A stretch of DNA of 7,928 nt from Candidatus Sumerlaeota bacterium (lineage in GTDB: Bacteria > Sumerlaeota > T1SED10-198M): NCBI GenBank assembly GCA_003554345.1, contig PWGE01000213.1, positions 1-7,928 of the forward strand, given 5' to 3'. Below the pieces are notes generated by a model that did not search any database, had not been told where the DNA came from, and was given only the letters and a program-made list of their open reading frames with translations. Shown one piece after another: positions 1-4,972 of the stretch; the stretch's first letter is position 1, and each line of letters opens with the position of its first letter. A program made the position numbers and the translations under genes.

Positions 1-243
1 TGTTATCAATTTCAAAGAAACTGGCAGGTATTTCCCAGAAACGATTGCTGGCGGCCTATGGATACACCCGAAGATATGAACAGATCTTTTGCCGGCGTCA
101 TTCTGGAGCTGAAAACATACAGTGATGTGCCTCTCTGGATGGTGGAACTAACTAAACGCTTTAACCTTGAAAGGATTGGCTTTTCCAAGTATTATACCGC
201 TGTTCGAAAGGAAATGATATTCAACGGCGGCTATGTTCTTTAA
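1..243 (+). CDS. VTC-domain polyphosphate polymerase-like protein, C-terminal part (5' end outside window)
   Basis: The frame is open from base 1 to the TAA at 241-243, giving 80 residues; the ATG at 58 is internal, because the family pattern continues upstream of it. Seen: RPMDT (residues 18-22), then VILELK, a Trp in PLWM, and FSKYY near the end. These match in order the tail of the VTC domain, where an Arg in an R-x-x-D-T strand, a Glu in a LE-[LIV]-K strand and a Lys in an SK[FY] motif line the polymerase tunnel. In yeast Vtc4 this fold makes polyphosphate from ATP, and the Glu helps bind the metal ion. Bacterial homologues are soluble and often adjoin DUF4956 genes, as here: the next gene starts 32 bp downstream. 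The ATP- and phosphate-binding first half of the domain lies outside the window, so activity cannot be judged. Family assignment is fairly secure; substrate is inferred. Confidence 0.8.
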   Translation, partial: CYQFQRNWQVFPRNDCWRPMDTPEDMNRSFAGVILELKTYSDVPLWMVELTKRFNLERIGFSKYYTAVRKEMIFNGGYVL

Positions 244-275
244 AGAATATAAATAACTATTAAGTTGAGGAAATT

Positions 276-950
276 ATGGGTGAGATTTTTGCTCCGGCAC
301 GAGTATTAGGCTTCCAGGAAGTTCTTATTTCTTTGTTGTTCACCTTTGTATTGACGATGGCAATAGCGACCATATATCGGTGGACATATCAAGGGCTTTC
401 TTATTCCCGCTCTTTTGTTCATACCCAGATACTGGGGGGAATAGTCGCTACCGTTATGATTATGGCTATAGGAGATAGTCTGGCCAGAGGATTAGGGATT
501 TTAGGGACTCTGGCCATTATCCGGTTTCGTACACCTATTCGGGATCCCCGCGATATAATTTTTCTTTTTGCCTGTTTTGCAGTAGGAATAGGTTCCGGAG
601 CAGGAGTGTATCCTGTGGTCATTCTGGGAACGGTGTTTTTTTGTGTAACGGCTCTTTTTCTTCATATTTCTCCTTTTGCTTCCCGTCGCCAGTATGAAGG
701 TATTTTACGATTTATGCTCCCGGTGCACAACGAGTCGGAAGATGAGGTTAAAAAGGTGTTGCGAAAGTTTTGCACTTCCACCGTGCTGGTGGCAATGAGG
801 GAAGCTGTACAGGGGGAGGTGATAGAATATTCTTATCAGATTCGTCTCAAAGATCCCTCTTTTCACAGTGAACTTCTTGACCAGTTGCATAATGTGCGTA
901 ATATTTCGGATGTGAACCTTATCATGCAAAGAGCGACGGTCGAGTTATGA
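276..950 (+). CDS. DUF4956 family integral membrane protein
   Basis: 224 residues. The ATG at 276 has a good Shine-Dalgarno GAGG at 267-270, five bases upstream. About four hydrophobic segments are visible (roughly residues 15-34, 51-67, 94-110 and 112-131). Between the second and third is the family hallmark, a Gly-rich turn leading into IIRFRTPIRDPRD (81-93), with many Arg and Asp residues next to membrane. After SRRQY the rest (about 143-222) looks soluble, with alternating strands and helices resembling the ACT-like tail of MgtC-type proteins, probably cytosolic. DUF4956 has no established function. It is commonly encoded beside VTC-domain polymerases, and by analogy with the small membrane subunit of the yeast VTC complex it may anchor the polymerase or form the path for its product; this is inference. 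It overlaps the next gene by ATGA at 947-950, so translation is probably coupled. Confidence 0.88.
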   Translation: MGEIFAPARVLGFQEVLISLLFTFVLTMAIATIYRWTYQGLSYSRSFVHTQILGGIVATVMIMAIGDSLARGLGILGTLAIIRFRTPIRDPRDIIFLFACFAVGIGSGAGVYPVVILGTVFFCVTALFLHISPFASRRQYEGILRFMLPVHNESEDEVKKVLRKFCTSTVLVAMREAVQGEVIEYSYQIRLKDPSFHSELLDQLHNVRNISDVNLIMQRATVEL

Positions 951-2107
951 TGAGAAAGATTATAAAGTATCATCAGGCCGGCTTTTTTCATCCTCTTGTG
1001 TTCTGGACCCGTATAAAAAGATTCTGGCCTTTTCTGGTCTGGATGGGAATCCTGATAATTGCTGCCTACTTGTATTTTCAGGAAGAAAGAATGGGGGCTT
1101 TTCTGGGGATAGTGGAAGGTCCGCGTGAATTGACCGCTCCCCTTGAAACAGCCCGGTTGAAAGAAGTGCATGTTGAACCGGGAAGTGAGGTTGAAAAGGG
1201 AACAGTTCTGGCTCATTTTGATACTTCATTGCTTGATGGTGAACTGGCTATGGAATGGCTGGAAATAGAACGCCAGTTCAGTGGAATAGTAAATGAAGTG
1301 GAAAAGGAGCTTCATAATGCCCGGGTGGAATATAATCTGGATCGTTCTGAACTGGAAGCGATCAAAGAGGAGATAGAATATTTAAAAGACTTAATGGAAA
1401 GACGTTTGATTTCTGGCGATGAGCTTACAGAAATGCGGATCAGAAAAAAAATTCTGGAAGATGCTGTGGAAATGCACCCGGAAACGGTAGAAAAACTTCG
1501 TAAAGAGCTGGCTCAGGTAAAAGAGAAACGAGATGTGGCTCTTGAGTGGTTGGGAGAAGGTGCCCGACAGGCTACTCTGGAGACATTTGAGTGGGACCGG
1601 TTAGAAGATATGGTGGATGTTGAACTGGAAAGCCATATCGAGCGTATTGGACACTTGCTTCAACGGAGAAAAGAGTACACGCTGCGTGCTAATCGGGATG
1701 GGGTTGTGTCTCAGGTTTTTCGACATCCAGGAGAGGTGGTTTCAGAAGGCGATACCGTATTATCCCTGTTGACAGAAGGTGATTACAGGGTAGAAGGCTA
1801 TCTTTCCGAGGCAAGAGCCCAGGACCTTCGGGTTGGATCAGAGGTTTATATAGCCAGACAGGGCAGAGAAGAGGATATGAGAAAAGCGCAGGTGGTGGCC
1901 CTGGAACCTGAAATGATTTACCTCCCTGAACACGTCAGCCCAGTTCCCGGCAGTCCTCTTCGTGGTAGAAAGGTTATAATGATTCCCGATGATGATACCA
2001 ATCTTATTGCCGGTGAAACTGTTTATGTCCATATAACAATGCCCTGGTGGATTCGTCTGGAAAAGGCCTTTTGGAATCTCTTTTCACGGGAAAAGAATGA
2101 TTCATGA
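947..2107 (+). CDS. HlyD-type periplasmic adaptor (membrane fusion protein)
   Basis: 386 residues. The start ATG overlaps the previous stop (ATGA at 947-950); a second in-frame ATG at 950 is an equally possible start. Layout: basic N-terminus, one inner-membrane helix (about 29-45), first half of a barrel-sandwich (lipoyl-like) domain with VEPGSEVEKG (76-85), a long charged coiled-coil hairpin (about 95-243), second lipoyl half with ANRDGVVSQVFRHPGEVVSEGD (248-269), then a beta-barrel domain to about 365. The hairpin holds RRLISGDEL (152-160), resembling the conserved tip by which such adaptors dock to TolC-type channels. The tip is off-centre, with the returning arm about 30 residues longer than the outgoing one. 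The end is an unusual aromatic, amphipathic tail (PWWIRLEKAFWNLF, 366-379). Adaptors normally join an inner-membrane transporter to an outer-membrane channel; the channel gene follows by a 4-bp overlap, but the only inner-membrane partner visible is DUF4956. Confidence 0.88.
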   Translation: MMRKIIKYHQAGFFHPLVFWTRIKRFWPFLVWMGILIIAAYLYFQEERMGAFLGIVEGPRELTAPLETARLKEVHVEPGSEVEKGTVLAHFDTSLLDGELAMEWLEIERQFSGIVNEVEKELHNARVEYNLDRSELEAIKEEIEYLKDLMERRLISGDELTEMRIRKKILEDAVEMHPETVEKLRKELAQVKEKRDVALEWLGEGARQATLETFEWDRLEDMVDVELESHIERIGHLLQRRKEYTLRANRDGVVSQVFRHPGEVVSEGDTVLSLLTEGDYRVEGYLSEARAQDLRVGSEVYIARQGREEDMRKAQVVALEPEMIYLPEHVSPVPGSPLRGRKVIMIPDDDTNLIAGETVYVHITMPWWIRLEKAFWNLFSREKNDS

Positions 2108-3336
2108 ATAGCAGAACAGCCGTCCCCCTTTTTATCTTCCTTTTGTTCAGTGTATTTATTTTTTCAGAGACCTCAGCAGATAAGCTGACTCTTGATCGGG
2201 CTGTGGAAGCTGCTCTGGACTATGATGCTGAACTAAGCCGGAAACGGTCGATGATAGAGGTGACATCTGCACAGGCGCTGGCATATAAGGATCGGGATGA
2301 CCCTCAATTACGGGTACAGGCAGATGATGAGGGTGATATAGAAGTGGCTCTCCGCTATTTCCTTATTCATCCCTGGATGAAAGATGCCCGTAGAGAACAG
2401 GGACAGGCAGCCCTGAGAGCAGAAAAAAAACTTTTTAACAGGCGAAAATGGGAGGTTAAGTCCACGGTCTATGAATCTTTTGCTTCTCTTTACTTTTTAG
2501 AAGAAGACTTGAACAGGCAGCAAGAACTCATTGAGTTATACAAACAGCATAAGGACCATATAGAAGAAAAAAAAGATGAGTATCTTGCTACAAAGGCTCA
2601 ATTGCTGACGATAGAAGCACAGCTGTTAGAACAAAAATGGGAACATTCCCGTGACATGAAACAGCTTCAGAGATTGAAGGATGAACTGAGAAAATTTACC
2701 GGTTTGTATCAATGGAAAGAAGGGATAATCTTTCCTGGTTGGTTAACAGATTTTCAACCTTTTGAGTGGCAGGAAGAATCAATGATACAGGAATTATACG
2801 AGAAACATCCCCAACTTGATTATTTGAAGTGGCAGGAGAAAGAGTTGAATTTTCTCCGGCAGGAATATGAAAAAGAAAGTATTCCCTGGCCTGAATATAT
2901 ACAGGCTTCTGCATCTTCTGATTCCAGCGTCTTTCCTGATGATTCCTGGGCCGTTCAGCTGGGAATAAATATTCCTCTTTTTTCCAGGAGGCATGCAAAA
3001 CATGCTGTGGTGAGCGAGAGAATTGACTCCAAACAGAAAAGTCGTCAATATTATCAGAGAGACCTTGCAAATGAACTCCGTAGCCAGCTGGATGAAGTGA
3101 CCAGATGGCAGGATGAATTAAAGACATTCCAGTCTACCTGGGATGGATACTATGAAAGAATAGAAAATTATTTGAAAGATCCTGTTACCCGGGACAAACT
3201 GGATGTAGTGGAAGATATTGAAATGCAAAAAAGATTGCTTCAAACGGAGCGTTCAGCGCTCTCTCTTCAGAGAAACATTATCGAAGCGGTCCTGACAGTG
3301 AGACAAACGGCAGCTTCCCCCATTTTACTTCCGTAA
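2104..3336 (+). CDS. TolC-like outer-membrane efflux protein
   Basis: 410 residues, in the usual range for outer-membrane factors. The ATG at 2104 overlaps the adaptor stop codon (ATGA at 2104-2107) and lacks a convincing ribosome site of its own, so it is probably translated by coupling. Residues 1-25 form a signal peptide: short polar start, hydrophobic core, and likely cleavage after ETSA. There is no lipobox Cys, so it is not a lipoprotein. The mature protein starts with LTLDRAVEAALDYDAEL, the typical first helix of the OEP family. Long charged helices follow (about 105-200 and 295-400), matching the periplasmic tunnel. The second repeat has the diagnostic strand WAVQLGINIPLF (282-293), and RYFLIHP (84-90) occupies the corresponding place in the first. 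Strands are short and the sequence is divergent, but the architecture is clear. It should trimerise in the outer membrane and receive substrate from the preceding adaptor. Confidence 0.88.
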   Translation: MNSRTAVPLFIFLLFSVFIFSETSADKLTLDRAVEAALDYDAELSRKRSMIEVTSAQALAYKDRDDPQLRVQADDEGDIEVALRYFLIHPWMKDARREQGQAALRAEKKLFNRRKWEVKSTVYESFASLYFLEEDLNRQQELIELYKQHKDHIEEKKDEYLATKAQLLTIEAQLLEQKWEHSRDMKQLQRLKDELRKFTGLYQWKEGIIFPGWLTDFQPFEWQEESMIQELYEKHPQLDYLKWQEKELNFLRQEYEKESIPWPEYIQASASSDSSVFPDDSWAVQLGINIPLFSRRHAKHAVVSERIDSKQKSRQYYQRDLANELRSQLDEVTRWQDELKTFQSTWDGYYERIENYLKDPVTRDKLDVVEDIEMQKRLLQTERSALSLQRNIIEAVLTVRQTAASPILLP

Positions 3337-3487
3337 TGGTTTATTGAGTTTTCTCTCTTTTAAATTCGCCCTCTAAAATCTTTCCCTGTCCTTCAGTGAA
3401 CAGGCGTGTTCTATAGAAAAATCGATTGTTTCTGATGTATTAACCGGTCCTGTTTCATGTGTATGTTATTTCTTCTGAGAAAAAATG
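3337..3487. other. Convergent intergenic spacer without a clear terminator
   Basis: This 151-bp spacer lies between the stop codons of the TolC-like gene (+) and the membrane-protein gene (-). The only hairpins I find are short: GAACA/TGTTC around a four-base loop at 3398-3411, and an AT-only TTTCT/AGAAA stem near 3470-3483. Neither is a GC-rich stem followed directly by a T-run on either strand, so no intrinsic terminator is called. No coding potential or RNA gene is evident. Confidence 0.5.
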
Positions 3488-4675
3488 TTATGAAAAATAA
3501 GGGACTGGCTGGTTAAGCCATCGATGATGAAAGCTGTACCAGAGATATACTGATCCAAAGATGAGGTAGTTTAACCCGTAATCGGAAAAAGTGAGAATAT
3601 TTGCATGTTGACGCAGTATGAGAGCAAATAATAACCCGGCAAGAGATGGTATTGCCAGAATAATAGCGCAATTTCGGAAAAGAAGATCCAGTCTTTTTTT
3701 CATAGAGGTGAGGCAGAGTTGAAAGGTGACCAGCAGAGTGAGAAAGGGAACAAGTAAACCAACATGAGGAAAGTGTGTCTCAAAACGAGAAAGTTTTTCA
3801 TAAGTGTGAAGAGGAGTGAATTCTGCTGGAGAAGCCAGGTAAAACGAGAAACCAAGGATGATGGTAACAATTCCGGCTATGAAAGTATATTTGAAAGCGT
3901 TTTTCCAGCCCGTATTCTGAATGGAGAAGGAGAAAAGAAGCGGGAGTAGTAAAATATATTGAAATCTGGAACAGAGGGCTATTCCAAGAAAAATAGAAGC
4001 AGGAAAAAGCCATTTTGTCTTTTGAACGCCTTTGAGTATCAGTAAAGAATAGAACGTTACGGCAATAAAGATATAAAGATTGTTTGCGATCAAATCGCCC
4101 CCGGTTAAAAATTCCTGGGAGACTATGGGGGAAAGCAGGAACAAAGACCCCAGTAAATATAAACCGGTTCGAAAGTCCTTGCTTAAAGAATATAGCACCA
4201 GTACAAAAAGTATAATCCAGAATAAATTCTGGTATCCACTGTTACCAAGTATCACGAAAGGGACGGCCAGTAAAATAGCACCTGGTAACGGGGAAATGGG
4301 GTTTCCTAAATATGTTCGTACAGCATAGGGATATTGCAGTGATAAAATTTGTTCGGCAGCTTTGTTGAGGGCATTTCCCCTGTCGTTACCACCCCCAATA
4401 ATCCCGGTATCGGCCAGAGGATGTATAAGATGAAAGTTTATAGCCATTAAAATGAGAATGAAAATGAAAAGTATAATGGCTTCTTTTTGGGTTATTCTTT
4501 CATAAAACAGATGAAAAGCATGGCGGCTGAAATGAGAAACCAGCACGTAAATAACGAGAGCATATATCAGAAAACCACCAATGCCGGTATATTTAAGGAG
4601 TTGTCCCAGTGAGGGGAATATAAGGATAAGGGTGAAACAATAAGTCCAGTTTTGACGTGAGGTGAGACTTTTCAT
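3488..4675 (-). CDS. Polytopic membrane protein, probable GT-C-fold glycosyltransferase
   Basis: 395 residues, about ten hydrophobic segments (for example 11-27, 33-48, 65-84, 130-144, 150-166, 171-187, 197-215, 222-250, 262-280, 303-322, 336-356 and 365-380, some perhaps re-entrant). The ATG at 4673-4675 is preceded on the minus strand by AAGG with a rather long 12-base gap. After the third helix comes an outward loop GGGNDRGNALNKAAEQIL (94-111) followed by LQYPYAVRT and NPISPLPGAILLAVPF. The order acidic residue, helix, 'PY', then Pro-rich entry to the next helix is typical of GT-C enzymes, which transfer sugars from polyprenyl-phosphate donors on the outer face of the inner membrane; Asp98 would be the candidate catalytic residue. 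TGGDLIANNLY (191-201) also recalls GT87-like proteins. It is a lone gene convergent with the export operon and divergent from the activase, so context does not reveal acceptor or pathway. It could instead be another uncharacterised polytopic protein. Confidence 0.55.
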   Translation of the reverse strand: MKSLTSRQNWTYCFTLILIFPSLGQLLKYTGIGGFLIYALVIYVLVSHFSRHAFHLFYERITQKEAIILFIFILILMAINFHLIHPLADTGIIGGGNDRGNALNKAAEQILSLQYPYAVRTYLGNPISPLPGAILLAVPFVILGNSGYQNLFWIILFVLVLYSLSKDFRTGLYLLGSLFLLSPIVSQEFLTGGDLIANNLYIFIAVTFYSLLILKGVQKTKWLFPASIFLGIALCSRFQYILLLPLLFSFSIQNTGWKNAFKYTFIAGIVTIILGFSFYLASPAEFTPLHTYEKLSRFETHFPHVGLLVPFLTLLVTFQLCLTSMKKRLDLLFRNCAIILAIPSLAGLLFALILRQHANILTFSDYGLNYLIFGSVYLWYSFHHRWLNQPVPYFS

Positions 4676-4727
4676 TTTGTTTATTTACCTTAATTTTTTT
4701 CTGATAAAAGTCAAGAACGTGACGTGG

Positions 4728-4736
4728 ATAATATCA
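4728..4736 (-). promoter_or_regulatory. Candidate extended -10 promoter for the minus-strand membrane-protein gene
   Basis: Read on the minus strand the bases are TGATATTAT, that is the extended -10 form TGn followed by TATTAT (5 of 6 matches to TATAAT). Transcription would start near 4721, leaving a leader of about 45 bases before the ATG at 4675. No good -35 box lies 16-18 bases upstream, which extended -10 promoters can tolerate. In AT-rich DNA such matches occur by chance, so this is tentative. Confidence 0.35.
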
Positions 4737-4836
4737 GAACAGCCTGTATAAATTGATACTGGAAAAATTTTTTTAAAACTTTTCAATCTATTATTATACA
4801 ATATATAACTTGTTAAAGTAAGCATACAGAAAGTCT

Positions 4837-4847
4837 GCTTTATAAAG
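4837..4847. repeat. Palindromic repeat copy 1 (GCTTTATAAAG)
   Basis: CTTTATAAAG (4838-4847) is a perfect 10-bp palindrome that recurs at 4922-4931. Including one flanking base, this copy (GCTTTATAAAG) and the second (CTTTATAAAGC) form an 11-bp inverted pair. Spacing between copies is exactly 84 bp, about eight helical turns. Possible regulator-binding half of a two-site operator; no regulator is known. Confidence 0.45.
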
Positions 4848-4859
4848 GTTTCTAAACCT
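4846..4859. repeat. Short inverted repeat AGGTTT-CT-AAACCT
   Basis: Perfect 6-bp arms separated by two bases, abutting palindrome copy 1. It could be part of an operator or coincidental in this palindrome-dense stretch. Confidence 0.35.
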
Positions 4860-4876
4860 GAAATTATACTCTGAAA

Positions 4877-4896
4877 AATGGCTCTTAAGTGCCATT
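4877..4896. promoter_or_regulatory. 20-bp near-perfect palindrome, candidate operator
   Basis: The sequence is AATGGCTCTTAAGTGCCATT. Nine of ten base pairs are symmetric; only the T/T pair flanking the CTTAAG core breaks the dyad. This size and symmetry suit a dimeric helix-turn-helix repressor or activator. Its centre (4886.5) lies 44 bp from palindrome copy 1 and 40 bp from copy 2, roughly four turns each, and 77 bp upstream of the SD-supported activase start codon's second base region. No T-run follows, so it is not a terminator. Confidence 0.45.
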
Positions 4897-4921
4897 ATAT
4901 GGACTCTTTATCATTTGAATT

Positions 4922-4932
4922 CTTTATAAAGC
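4922..4932. repeat. Palindromic repeat copy 2 (CTTTATAAAGC)
   Basis: This is the second copy of the CTTTATAAAG palindrome, mirrored in its flanking base relative to copy 1. It overlaps the position expected for the -35 box of the candidate activase promoter (TTTATA at 4923-4928), so a protein bound here could block RNA polymerase. Confidence 0.45.
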
Positions 4933-4950
4933 AATGCAATTTGTTATTAT
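4923..4950 (+). promoter_or_regulatory. Candidate promoter of the activase gene
   Basis: An extended -10 element, TGT followed by TATTAT, lies at 4942-4950. A weak -35-like TTTATA lies at 4923-4928 with a 16-bp spacer. Transcription would begin around 4957, giving a very short leader of about 15 bases before the ATG at 4973. The -35 overlaps palindrome copy 2. Support is from sequence pattern only. Confidence 0.4.
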
Positions 4951-4959
4951 AAGTTGTAT

Positions 4960-4966
4960 GGGTGAT
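4960..4966 (+). promoter_or_regulatory. Ribosome-binding site that decides the activase start
   Basis: GGGTGAT includes GGTG at 4961-4964, eight bases before the ATG at 4973. The alternative in-frame ATG at 4958 has no purine-rich site upstream and actually overlaps this element, so 4973 is preferred. Confidence 0.55.
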
Positions 4967-4972
4967 AAAACA

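Larger units (their letters stand above)
4676..4972. other. AT-rich divergent intergenic region
   Basis: This 297-bp spacer lies between the divergently transcribed membrane-protein gene (-) and activase gene (+). It contains no ORF of note. The half next to the minus-strand gene carries a candidate promoter for that gene. The centre (about 4761-4805) is a run of A- and T-tracts likely to be bent or easily melted. The half next to the activase carries several palindromes and a candidate promoter, annotated separately. I see no riboswitch or tRNA-like fold. Confidence 0.6.

Noticed and set aside
58-243. Independent small gene of 61 codons starting at ATG 58
   Set aside because: The same frame is open to base 1 and the upstream residues (including the Arg of RPMDT) belong to the VTC pattern, so this is the tail of a larger gene.
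863-1229. Overlapping minus-strand ORFs across the DUF4956/adaptor junction
   Set aside because: They are antisense to conserved coding sequence, show no recognisable domain and have no ribosome site.
3320-3345. Possible intrinsic terminator at the end of the TolC-like gene
   Set aside because: The stem is CCA/TGG plus TTAC/GTAA with a two-base bulge, and the following T-run is interrupted. It is too weak to call.
3398-3411. GAACA-GGCG-TGTTC hairpin in the convergent spacer
   Set aside because: Five base pairs without a T-run on either strand; not convincing as a terminator or as an RNA element.
3506-3520. TGGCT/AGCCA hairpin near the 3' end of the minus-strand gene as its terminator
   Set aside because: It lies inside the coding region, has only five pairs, and the T-rich stretch starts about six bases or more beyond it.
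4717-4725. ACGT-G-ACGT small palindrome in the divergent spacer
   Set aside because: Four-base arms are too short to separate from chance.
4753-4780. Upstream + strand promoter (TTGATA with a downstream TAAAAC)
   Set aside because: Spacer is only 15 bp and the -10 match is poor. The extended -10 at 4942-4950 is a better candidate.
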